Assembly: GCA_024401365.1 (NCBI GenBank)
Contig: JAKSLE010000002.1
Span: forward strand, 1 to 64,000
Source: Bacteroidales bacterium
Lineage (GTDB): Bacteria; Bacteroidota; Bacteroidia; Bacteroidales; Marinilabiliaceae
Length of the DNA stretch: 64,000 nucleotides
Direction: 5' to 3'
Made by a program: the position numbers and the translations under genes. This document shows positions 1 through 8,500 of the stretch, in pieces; positions within the stretch are counted from its first letter, which is position 1; every line of letters begins with the position of its first letter. The notes beneath the pieces are model-generated. The model did no database searches. It saw only the letters and a list, made by a program, of their open reading frames with translations, and was not told the DNA's origin.

Positions 1-5
1 ATATT

Positions 6-48
6 AAGGTACTGATTGTTCTGTTATTTTCAGAATAATCAGTACCTT
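6..48. terminator. Perfect 12 bp stem-loop, possible terminator
   Basis: AAGGTACTGATT at 6-17 pairs exactly with AATCAGTACCTT at 37-48 around a 19-base loop. The tract after it (TTTGTGTATT) is only weakly T-rich. It may end a gene lying to the left of the window. Direction is uncertain. Confidence 0.4.
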
Positions 49-210
49 TGTGTATTATAGAAAGCTACATATTAATTGAAACGCACATTGATTATGGCAA
101 GACCTTAAGTCGTATTTTGACAAGATATGAAGTACAAGATAGTTACATCCCAGAGTTTTTTACGTGATTTGAAGACATGTAAGAAACGATCATGAAGGCG
201 AATTTTGCTT

Positions 211-320
211 GTGCGTATGACGTGCGTATGATGAGCGTATGACGTGCGTATGACGTGCGTATGTGTTTGGAGGGGGATAGGCGTTGGTATTACTGGGGAA
301 AGTATGGTCGCAAACATTCC
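211..320 (+). repeat. Dispersed intergenic repeat, copy 1 (11 bp tandem units plus conserved flank)
   Basis: Five 11-base units of the type GTGCGTATGAC run from 211 to about 263. They are followed by a flank (about 264-320) containing TTGGTATTACTGGGG and GGTCGCAAA. The same arrangement, units and flank together, occurs in inverted orientation at 30131-30239. The flank is about 85 percent identical by eye over 55 bases. No open reading frame here is convincing. Function unknown. Confidence 0.85.
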
Positions 321-400
321 AGAATTGTTGAATGGATATGTTTGATGTTGTATTATCGTAGGGGATGTGTAGGGACAATATACTATAAGATAAAAATGCG

Positions 401-436
401 AAATCTGCATGACACCCATTCGTATCATGCAGATTT
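401..436. terminator. 12 bp perfect stem-loop upstream of the 510 gene
   Basis: AAATCTGCATGA (401-412) pairs with TCATGCAGATTT (425-436) around a 12-base loop and is followed by TGTTATTTG. It could be a terminator for transcription crossing the repeat region, or a structured leader of the next gene. Confidence 0.4.
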
Positions 437-509
437 TGTTATTTGTCTTATTGCAAATTTGATTATACATATATATATTCGCAGATATAAAGACTCAAAT
501 ATAATATCT

Positions 510-917
510 ATGGCATTTTTTATTGGCTTTATTACAACGTTCATTTTAGTCGCAGTTTTGTGTGTAGTAATTTTTTTATTCAGAAAAAAACTATACAAAT
601 CTGATGTGAGGTATATCCTTAACGACTCCACCTTGATTATGAAATCTTCTTTTGGAGGGTACATTGCGCGCAACAACATTGCGTCAGTGGAACTTACGGA
701 TACTCTTCCGCCTACTCGTTACAGAAGTTTGGGACAATCATTCTTTTGGTTAAAAGAAGGCATTTTCACCACTTTGGATGGTGAAAGTATTGAGATTTTC
801 AATTATGCTAAGACGGGATCTGTAATATGTCTGACACGCTTCAAGGGTGACCGTGTCTACATCAGGCTAAACAATCAAGAGGAGACTACAGAACTTTACG
901 ACAAGCTAAAGATGTAG
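510..917 (+). CDS. Small membrane-anchored protein, possibly PH-like
   Basis: A protein of 135 residues. I start at the ATG at 510 because the longer open frame upstream runs through the tandem repeat and the hairpin and does not read like protein. Residues 1 to about 27 form one hydrophobic segment (FITTFILVAVLCVVIFLF) followed by RKK, so the rest of the protein is probably cytoplasmic. The remaining 100 residues alternate short strands and turns, a pattern that resembles the small bacterial PH-like domains; this is a guess from pattern only. It is convergent with the nucleosidase gene, 14 bases away. No specific function can be given. Confidence 0.6.
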   Translation: MAFFIGFITTFILVAVLCVVIFLFRKKLYKSDVRYILNDSTLIMKSSFGGYIARNNIASVELTDTLPPTRYRSLGQSFFWLKEGIFTTLDGESIEIFNYAKTGSVICLTRFKGDRVYIRLNNQEETTELYDKLKM

Positions 918-931
918 TATTGCTTTGATAT

Positions 932-1528
932 TTAGCTCATCAATGGAGAATATGTTGTAAGGTAATCCTCCAACCATTTCCCGAGTACAGTCTTTGAGGC
1001 TACTACGTTATCCTGCCAAGTAGTAATAGAATTCTTGCCCAAAATATCACTCACATATTTAACGGCAAAGAATGGGACACCAAACTTGGCACAGGGGGTT
1101 GCTGCACCCATAGCCTCCATTTCGTATACGTCGGCATTGTTTTGAGGAGTGATGACGAACTCATCACCGGTGGAGCATGTACCATACGAGGTCTTGTCTG
1201 AATCAGGGAGGAGGCCCCTGTCGGTATTCTTCAAGTCGTACAACCCCTTTACGATACTCACAGTATTGAGGTCGCGATCGAAGAACGAATTACAGACCTT
1301 TATGTCGCCCACATTAAACGATATGTTATCAGCTCCAGCAGTACCAAGGTTGATGGCTAGATCAGGCTTTCCTTGCTCGCATATGGCGCGTGTAACATTG
1401 TATGCTGCATTAGTCTTTCCAATCTCAGTATAGACTCTAGTGAATCTATACTGAGGGAATTTTGACTCATCAAAAATAATGAACTCCTCAGGGCAAGCCT
1501 GAATCAAGAAGATGTGCTTTACACTCAT
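932..1528 (-). CDS. Nucleosidase of the purine nucleoside phosphorylase / MTAN superfamily
   Basis: A protein of 198 residues, shorter than the 230 usual for methylthioadenosine/S-adenosylhomocysteine nucleosidase. It shows the family nucleotide-binding strand (INLGTAG) and the late VYEMEAMGAA segment, where the Glu normally contacts the ribose. The expected reaction is hydrolysis of the N-glycosidic bond of a purine nucleoside. The exact substrate cannot be told. It is the last gene of a minus-strand run: only 3 bases separate it from the stop codon of the esterase upstream, so co-transcription is likely. Confidence 0.85.
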   Translation of the reverse strand: MSVKHIFLIQACPEEFIIFDESKFPQYRFTRVYTEIGKTNAAYNVTRAICEQGKPDLAINLGTAGADNISFNVGDIKVCNSFFDRDLNTVSIVKGLYDLKNTDRGLLPDSDKTSYGTCSTGDEFVITPQNNADVYEMEAMGAATPCAKFGVPFFAVKYVSDILGKNSITTWQDNVVASKTVLGKWLEDYLTTYSPLMS

Positions 1529-1531
1529 TGG

Positions 1532-2713
1532 TTATTTGGCTTTGAACAACATCTGGGCGAAGCTATGGAGCGACTTACGCCAAGGTTGCCACTCATGATC
1601 GCCAGGAAACGATTCGAATTTAACCTTAAGTCCATGCGACTGCATCTCGGCAGCTACGCGTTTGTTGTGTTCGATACGAGGATCCTGTTCGCCACAAGTA
1701 ATGAGGAAAGCCTCGAGCTTCTTATTGAAACTAGCAGCATCTGAGAGCAATCCAGGGACCTCCTTATCGAGATCTGTACCAGCTGCGCCGTTGATGCCAC
1801 CGAACATACCTGTGCTGAAGATACCTACAGAGCTGAATACATCCAGTCCGCGAAGACCGATATAGAATGTCTGACCGCCGCCCATAGACAAGCCACACAT
1901 AGCTCTATGCTCTCTGTCGGCCACTGTACGGAAGGTCTTATCGATAAAAGGTATTACGTTATCGACGAGCTCTGCACGGAATGCCTGCATACCCTCCCAA
2001 CGGTAACCACCCATACCGGCATTTACGTTGCTGTTGGCGCTTACAACAATCATCTCCTCGGCCTTACCCTCAGCGATTAGGTTATCGAGGATTATATTTG
2101 TCTTACCCTGTTGCATCCAACCTCTGTGGTCCTCACCACCGCCATGCTGGATATAGAGCACTGGGTAGCGCTTATCGGAATTGGCATCGTATGTTGGAGG
2201 AGTGTATACGCAGAGGGTACGCCAACTACCAGTCACTTTGGAGTAGTAATTGAGTGTACTTACCTTGCCATGAGGGATATCCTTGATAGTGAGATAATCG
2301 AGATCCTTTTCAGGCACGTCCACTGCGCTCATCATTCTACCGCAACCATAGAATGTCTCGCTGGCAGGGTCGTTGACCGATACGCCATCCACTACCAATG
2401 AATAGTAGTGGAATCCTGGTACCTGAGGAGCAGTCTGACCTGTCCACACACCATTATCATCGCGTTTCATATCGTACTTAACGCCACAGATATCTGCCTG
2501 TACCTTCTGAGCCTCGGGAGCTCTCAAGCGGAAGATGATACTGTTATCAGGCATCAGACGTGGATATGAGTGCTGATTGATATTAGTCTCCATTGCTACA
2601 GAACCCTCGGGCATCTGCTCGCGAGAAGGTGTCATTGACTGTGCGAAAGCCGACAACGATGTAATGGTGCAAGCCATAATGGCTGCGACGAAACGATGTG
2701 CTCTTAACTGCAT
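1532..2713 (-). CDS. Secreted CE1-type esterase (feruloyl/acetyl-xylan esterase-like)
   Basis: A protein of 393 residues. Residues 1-25 form a signal peptide ending SAFAQ. Residues about 45-130 form a CBM48-like beta domain (IIFRLRAPEAQKV, then GFHYYSLVVDG). The alpha/beta hydrolase domain follows, with nucleophile Ser276 in GLSMGGG, Asp344 in CGEQDPR and His373 in GDHEW. This two-domain layout is typical of Bacteroidota CE1 enzymes that remove feruloyl or acetyl groups from xylan side chains. The neighbouring GH43-CBM6 gene and the more distant GH51 gene suggest arabinoxylan as target; that part is inference. Confidence 0.9.
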   Translation of the reverse strand: MQLRAHRFVAAIMACTITSLSAFAQSMTPSREQMPEGSVAMETNINQHSYPRLMPDNSIIFRLRAPEAQKVQADICGVKYDMKRDDNGVWTGQTAPQVPGFHYYSLVVDGVSVNDPASETFYGCGRMMSAVDVPEKDLDYLTIKDIPHGKVSTLNYYSKVTGSWRTLCVYTPPTYDANSDKRYPVLYIQHGGGEDHRGWMQQGKTNIILDNLIAEGKAEEMIVVSANSNVNAGMGGYRWEGMQAFRAELVDNVIPFIDKTFRTVADREHRAMCGLSMGGGQTFYIGLRGLDVFSSVGIFSTGMFGGINGAAGTDLDKEVPGLLSDAASFNKKLEAFLITCGEQDPRIEHNKRVAAEMQSHGLKVKFESFPGDHEWQPWRKSLHSFAQMLFKAK

Positions 2714-2734
2714 GTGATTGTATTTTATTGAATA

Positions 2735-3730
2735 TTACTTATCCCATGGATATTTGACACCCCACTCCTTACGCAAAGCATCCATCTGCTTCATGATACG
2801 GATTGTCTCCTCGTGAGGCATATAAGGCGACTCAATCAAGCCTTGTTCGATAGCCTCTTTACAAGCATATACCTGATACTCGTAGCCAGTGATCTGCTTA
2901 GGGCAATCCTCTGAGCGAACCAACTTATAGTCGTCAGTATAGACATCGAAGTGGTTAGGGTTATTGATGTTATCGACTACGATATGACCCTTAGAACCTG
3001 AGATTATACCATGTCGATCGGACTTTACCAAGTTGGACGATGTCAATATAGCCTGACGGCCATCGGAATAATTAAGTATTATACTGCTTGATGCATCCAC
3101 ACCTGTCTCGGTCATTATAGCCGAAGAGACGGTGCTCTTGATATCTGTTCCAAATACCATAGCTGCGAAGTTGAGTGTATAAACACCCAAATCCAAGAGA
3201 GCGCCACCTGCGAGGTCGGGACGATACATACGAGGGAGGTCGATGTTAGGGTAACAGAGATTAGCTGTCAACACCTTTGGTTCACCGATAAATCCGCTTA
3301 ACGCCAGATCGTTTATTGTCTTAGAGAATGGCATATAGCGGGTCCAGATAGCCTCTGTGACAAAGATCTTCTTCTCGTGAGCTACTCGTATTATCTCCTC
3401 GGCCTGCCAAGCGCAAGCTGTAAATGCCTTTTCGACCAAGATAGGCTTACCTGCGTTGAGGCAAAGCATAGCATTGTCGTAATGCTCTGAATGAGGTGTT
3501 GCGATATATACCAAGTCGACATTCTCGTCATTGACCAAAGCTTCGTAACTGCCATATGCTTTGGCGAACTTCCACTCCTTGGCGAACTTATCAGCCTTCT
3601 CCTGTGAACGGGAAGCTACGGCATACGCCTCTATATGTCTGTCTGTGTGCATACCATTGATTGTGATTGCCATTTTCTCGGCGATCCAACCAGTACCTAG
3701 AATACCTACTTTAAACGATGTATTACCCAT
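2735..3730 (-). CDS. Gfo/Idh/MocA family NAD(P)-dependent oxidoreductase
   Basis: A protein of 331 residues without a signal peptide, so cytoplasmic. The N-terminal Rossmann motif is GILGTGWIAEKMA. VEKAFTACAWQAEEI contains the family EK(P/A) motif with its catalytic-region Lys. LLDLGVYTLNFA in the C-terminal alpha/beta domain matches the conserved D-x-GVY segment. Family members oxidise or reduce sugars, sugar acids or related diols such as trans-dihydrodiols. The substrate cannot be read from sequence. It sits between GH43 and CE1 genes and has its own well-formed promoter. Confidence 0.9.
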   Translation of the reverse strand: MGNTSFKVGILGTGWIAEKMAITINGMHTDRHIEAYAVASRSQEKADKFAKEWKFAKAYGSYEALVNDENVDLVYIATPHSEHYDNAMLCLNAGKPILVEKAFTACAWQAEEIIRVAHEKKIFVTEAIWTRYMPFSKTINDLALSGFIGEPKVLTANLCYPNIDLPRMYRPDLAGGALLDLGVYTLNFAAMVFGTDIKSTVSSAIMTETGVDASSSIILNYSDGRQAILTSSNLVKSDRHGIISGSKGHIVVDNINNPNHFDVYTDDYKLVRSEDCPKQITGYEYQVYACKEAIEQGLIESPYMPHEETIRIMKQMDALRKEWGVKYPWDK

Positions 3731-3767
3731 ATCTGCATATTTAGGTTGAATTATTGACTAACAAGAA

Positions 3768-3797
3768 CAAAGATATATTATTGCCAACAATGTGCAA
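3768..3797 (-). promoter_or_regulatory. Bacteroidota-type promoter for the Gfo/Idh/MocA gene
   Basis: Read on the minus strand: TTG, 19 bases, TATCTTTG. The -7 box occupies 3768-3775 and the -33 TTG 3795-3797. This fits the published Bacteroides consensus (TTTG, 19-21 bases, TAnnTTTG). The start codon follows 38 bases downstream. Confidence 0.75.
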
Positions 3798-3811
3798 TAC
3801 GAAATAGGGAT

Positions 3812-3850
3812 AAAAAAGAACCGAGAGTACACCCCCCAGCGTACCCTCGG
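3812..3850 (-). terminator. Intrinsic terminator downstream of the GH43 gene
   Basis: Ten-base arms at 3821-3830 and 3841-3850 (CCGAGGGTAC and GTACTCTCGG on the minus strand, one mismatch) enclose a G-rich loop. A run of T follows on the minus strand (3812-3817). It lies 30 bases after the GH43 stop codon and separates that gene from the next transcription unit. Confidence 0.8.
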
Positions 3851-3879
3851 ACTCGAAAAAATATAAAGTAACAAAATAA

Positions 3880-5421
3880 TTACTTAGAGAACTGCCACCA
3901 GTCGGCACAAACATCACCTGCGAAGATGAAGAAGAGATCGTGCTTACCAGTAATCTTAGTATTCAGTACTGATGTTGCACCGCCACGGCTAAGTGATACA
4001 TAGCCTACGCACTCACCCTCGAGAGAGTCGAGGACAATCTTTACAGCAGCGTTTTCGCCCTTAGATACGCCAGCGAAATCGAGCATTGAAGCACCCTCCT
4101 CGCCGAAATCGACACCAGAAAGGCCTATCCAAGCGCCATTGACAGAATCGTTGACAACAACCATGTTTGTCTCACCTTGGTACTCTGTCTTGATACCACC
4201 CATCCAAGCCATTGTCTCGGCCTCTACGCGCTCGTAAGGATTCAAGCTGCAGAGCTGTGGTACGCCAGCGAGTGTACCTGTGATAGTCTGAATCTCGCCA
4301 TTCTCTGCTACTGTAACAGCATCGATATGAGTAGAACGGTAACCACCCTTGAGCCCCATATTATCCTGAAGCTTCTGTGCGTGGTAAGCGAGATAGTACT
4401 GACCCTTGAACTCAAATATTGAGTGGTGGTTATTGCCACCAGTGCCGAAGAAATCGCCAGGGTTGTTGAATACAACCTTCTCGAACTTGTATGGACCCAT
4501 TGGGTCGTCGGCTACCATGTATGCGATACGGCCATTACCTGGCTCATCTGTAGGGCAACTGAAGTTGGTACAGTAGCTATAGTAGTACTTACCATTGATT
4601 TTGTTTGCACCTGCATCCTCGAAGAGATAAGGAGGATTGATACGAGCTGGCACGCCCTCGAGATCGATCATATTAGGAGCGAGTTTACAAACGCGAGCTG
4701 AACCTGGGTCGGCTGAGTTCTTAGCCATCTCCTTACGGAACTTCTCCATAGCCTCTTTAGTTGGCTTACCGTCAGCACCTACAGCAGGGCGGTTGGCTGG
4801 CATAGGTACGCCACCACCGAAGTAGATATAACCTGTACCGTCGTCATCGATGAGGACAGCTGGGTCGAAGAGCCAAGGCACCTCGTTGCATGTTGGAGTC
4901 TCGCGAGTAATGATACCATTACCACGAGGATCGGTCCAAGGACCATAAGGATTATCAGAAACAGCAACAGCCATACCGTTGCCGCCATCGGCGAAATAGA
5001 GGAAGAACTGCTCCTTGCCATCGATAGTCTTATGGCAAGCAGTAGGAGCCCAAGAGCAACGAGCGTACTTACATATACCATCAGCGCCAGCTACATTCAT
5101 AGCACCATGATCGGTCCAGTTTACGAGATCGGCCGAAGATACACAGTTGATCTTATGAATACCCTGGTATGAGTTCTCCTTGATATTGCCATTCTCGTCA
5201 TACTCAATGATATCGTCTGTCATGTAGATATATACACGATCGTTGTATACCATTGCGTATGGATCGGCACCAAAACGCTGTTGATAGATAGGGTTATGCT
5301 CTGACTGAGCCTTGAAACCGTGAACTGGAGTTACCCCCTCAAATGACGTCTCTGGATTAGGAGCGCATGCTGCAAGAAGAGATGCGCCGAGCAGAGTTGG
5401 GAATATTGCCTTAACTGCCAT
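3880..5421 (-). CDS. Lipoprotein glycoside hydrolase family 43 with C-terminal CBM6-like module
   Basis: A protein of 513 residues with a lipobox (LLAAC, Cys19), so a surface or periplasmic lipoprotein. The GH43 five-bladed propeller shows the expected acidic triad: Asp53 in GADPYAMVYND (base), Asp186 in FDPAVLIDDDG (pKa modulator) and Glu268 in LFEDAG (general acid). Residues from about 385 on (YERVEAETMA...) look like a CBM6 xylan-binding module. Known activities of the family are beta-xylosidase and alpha-L-arabinofuranosidase; which one applies here is not determinable. A TATCTTTG box lies upstream at 5462-5469 on the minus strand. Confidence 0.92.
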   Translation of the reverse strand: MAVKAIFPTLLGASLLAACAPNPETSFEGVTPVHGFKAQSEHNPIYQQRFGADPYAMVYNDRVYIYMTDDIIEYDENGNIKENSYQGIHKINCVSSADLVNWTDHGAMNVAGADGICKYARCSWAPTACHKTIDGKEQFFLYFADGGNGMAVAVSDNPYGPWTDPRGNGIITRETPTCNEVPWLFDPAVLIDDDGTGYIYFGGGVPMPANRPAVGADGKPTKEAMEKFRKEMAKNSADPGSARVCKLAPNMIDLEGVPARINPPYLFEDAGANKINGKYYYSYCTNFSCPTDEPGNGRIAYMVADDPMGPYKFEKVVFNNPGDFFGTGGNNHHSIFEFKGQYYLAYHAQKLQDNMGLKGGYRSTHIDAVTVAENGEIQTITGTLAGVPQLCSLNPYERVEAETMAWMGGIKTEYQGETNMVVVNDSVNGAWIGLSGVDFGEEGASMLDFAGVSKGENAAVKIVLDSLEGECVGYVSLSRGGATSVLNTKITGKHDLFFIFAGDVCADWWQFSK

Positions 5422-5461
5422 TTTTTAAAACTGCTAGTGAATATTAGAATTATTATGGCAA

Positions 5462-5469
5462 CAAAGATA
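5462..5469 (-). promoter_or_regulatory. -7 box upstream of the GH43 gene
   Basis: TATCTTTG on the minus strand, 41 bases before the GH43 start codon. No clear -33 element at canonical distance, so the promoter may be weak or activator-dependent. Confidence 0.45.
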
Positions 5470-5483
5470 ACAAAATAATCAAA

Positions 5484-5522
5484 TAAAAAAAAACGGAGGC
5501 ATGCACTATTGGCACACCTCCG
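5484..5522 (-). terminator. Intrinsic terminator of the alpha-2-macroglobulin gene
   Basis: On the minus strand CGGAGG (5517-5522) pairs with CCTCCG (5494-5499), with an inner TGC/GCA pair of arms. A run of about ten T residues follows. It sits about 30 bases after the stop codon at 5553. Confidence 0.85.
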
Positions 5523-5552
5523 CGATAGTATAAAAATAGGTCTGTAACCAGA

Positions 5553-8500
5553 TTACTCTCCTACAGTCACCATACTAGAGTGAGTACATCCTGTAATCGT
5601 ATTATCATACATAGCCTCTGCTGAAATAGAAGGCATATAATACTGACCAGCGTATGTAGCACTGATATTAAGTGTGATATAGTTGACTGAACCATTATGT
5701 AGGAGATCGATATACGACAATACTCTGTCGTCGCGAACATCCTGATAGCTTATACCATCGCTGCCTGTAGCCTTGAGGATTTCCCAACCTGCAGGAAGAA
5801 CATGAGTAACAGCTATATTCTCAACATTCTTTGTAGATGTATTGCGTACAGCTACCACAGCCTTGAATGTCTGACCCTGTGGCAAGCTGGTAACATCGAT
5901 ATTTGCGCCCGACTCAGACTGGTATGATACAGATACCGACAAACCGTTGCTGTTGCTTACTACCTCCTGTTGTGTCACATCTGTAACAGATACGAGGCGT
6001 ACATTGAGGGCTGACTTACCGCTGTTCTTGAATGAGAACTTACCATTGCGGATATCGTTGGCTATATTATTCTGCCAGAACATCTTCTCGGTCTCTACAT
6101 CGGCTACCTTATCGGAATTAACCTTAGCGGTGAACTCCATAGACGATGCTACTGGGTTGGCTGTAACATACTTACTCATAGCGTAGAGTGAGAGGGCTGT
6201 CTCGCGAGTACTCATCCATGAGTCGGAGATAAGCTGCTTACGGATAGCATCAGCATCAGACTTACCATTACCTGAACCCAACTTACACTGAGCTACGAGT
6301 CGTACAGGAACGCCATCGCCGAATGTCTTAGAGATAAGATCCTTTGCAACATCGTTGTGACCTATCAATGCATAAGCTGCTGCGAGGTTAACCTTAGCTT
6401 CGTTGTTCAGATTACTCTGGCTCTCCTTCATACGGTTCATCGTACCCATCTCTGGATTAGACGCATTAGCCAATGAGAACAACGCAAATGCGTAGTCGGT
6501 AGCATAATACTTACTATTCCATGTCTTGACAGCCTTAGTGAGGTAATTACCCAACTTATTCTTCAAATCGGAGTTGACGAAATAACCCTGAGACTCGGCC
6601 TCGGTCAAGAAGAGATATACATAAGCAGAAGCCCATACATGGCTATAGTTAGAACCTGGCCAGTATGACATGCCGCCCTCGGATGTCTGGTAGTTGACGA
6701 TGCGTGAGATAACCGACTTAACGTTCGACTCCACCTGCTGTTTCTGAGCATCTGTGAGCTCAGTAAACTGTGAAAGGTAGAGTTGTGGCAAAGCCTTACT
6801 TGTTATCTGCTCAGCGCAACCATGAGGATAAGCGAGGAGTTGGCTTGTTCTAGGACCGATATTGAATGGCTCAAGACCAGAAACCTCGGCCATGACATTA
6901 TCGCCATTAAGGGTTGCCTCCTGTGACTGACCTGGAGCTACGCTGTAGGTCTCGGACTTAGTAACTTTCTGTGTAACGCGACGAACAGTAAGCTTTGTTG
7001 ACACCTCAGCCTCGTCACCAGAACCCTTAGCCTTGATTGTCACGATACAATCCTTGGCAGTCTCGTCCATCTTGATGCGGAAGTTGACAGTCACATTATC
7101 ATTAGCTGGTATAGATACAGTCTTTGTATCGTCACCTACTATCTGAGCGCCACCAGTGCAAGAGATAGATGCCTTCACATTACCCGAAGCCGATGAGTTG
7201 GTAAAGATAGTAGCCGAAACTGTAGCCTCGTCATTTACACCTATCTGACGTGGCATGGTAGGGATAAGCATAATTGGCTTTGTAACCTTGACTGACTTCT
7301 CGGCGCAACCGAATGCCTCACCGTTGCCAGCTACAACCATTACGCGGACACGACCATTGTAGTTAGGTATCTGTACCTTGTGCTTCTTCTTGCCATCCGA
7401 TACGAATGGGCCTGCGAAGTATACCATAGGGGTAAATCGGTTCACGATTGACTTAGGGCCACTCTGCATGAAGTCGTCACCACCGATACTGAAGAGACGC
7501 TCAATACGTCCTCCATAAGCACCAGCTACCATATCGTACAAGTCCCAAGTGCGAACACCCAATGCCTCACGAGCATTGAAGAGCTCCCAACCATTTGGAG
7601 TCTTGAAATGAGTAAGATCGAGCAAGCCCTCGTCAACGATAGCCAATGTATAAGCCATCTTACGACCCTTCTGTTCTGATACTGTAACCTCTACAGTCGA
7701 CTCAGGGCGAATCTCATCCTTGATATCAATTACTGGAGTAAGCACGCTATTAGCCGAAGAGACAGTAACAGGAGCTATACCAAACATACGTATTGGCATA
7801 TCATTCTTTGTACGTTCGTATGGCTGAACCTCAGAAACCTGGATATAGACATTAGGACGCATTTCATCAGTAGCCTTGATAGATACCGAAGTAGTACCCT
7901 CCTTACACTCGTAGAACGATGATGAGAGAACACTTGAGCCGTTACATACTGATACAATAGCGCGACTACCTGCCGACGATGGGAATGTAACACGGATATC
8001 ATCACCTACACTATACTCCTGCTTATCGGTAGTAAGAGAGAGGATAGAAGCTGCGTCGCGACCATCGAATGAGCGCTTACCATACATTGTTGGCCAATCG
8101 AAATATGCCTTGATACCTGTACGGTGACCGCTATTGCCATCAGCAACAGTAAAGAAGTATGTACCCCAATCGTCATCTGGGAAGTTCATGCTGAATGCAG
8201 CTCTACCGTTAGCATCCGATGTAAGAGTACCTGTTGAGTATGGCGACTGGTACTCCTCCTCGATGAAGTTGGCAAGATCCGAAGAACTTGAGTTCCACCA
8301 CCAGTACCACTGAACCTTGAATACGCGCAAATCGAGTTTAACACCAGGAACTGGCTGTCCGTTGGAATTAACCACTACAACGTCAAATACATGATCCTTA
8401 CCAGTATCGAGGCAACCTTGTGATTTAGGAGCCTTAATACCGATATATCGCTTATATGGAGAATACAAAGCCGATGAACCATCAACACTAAACTCGCCGC

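Noticed and set aside
211..263. CRISPR-like tandem repeats
   Set aside because: Units are 11 bases and directly adjacent without spacers, so this is a tandem repeat and not a CRISPR array.
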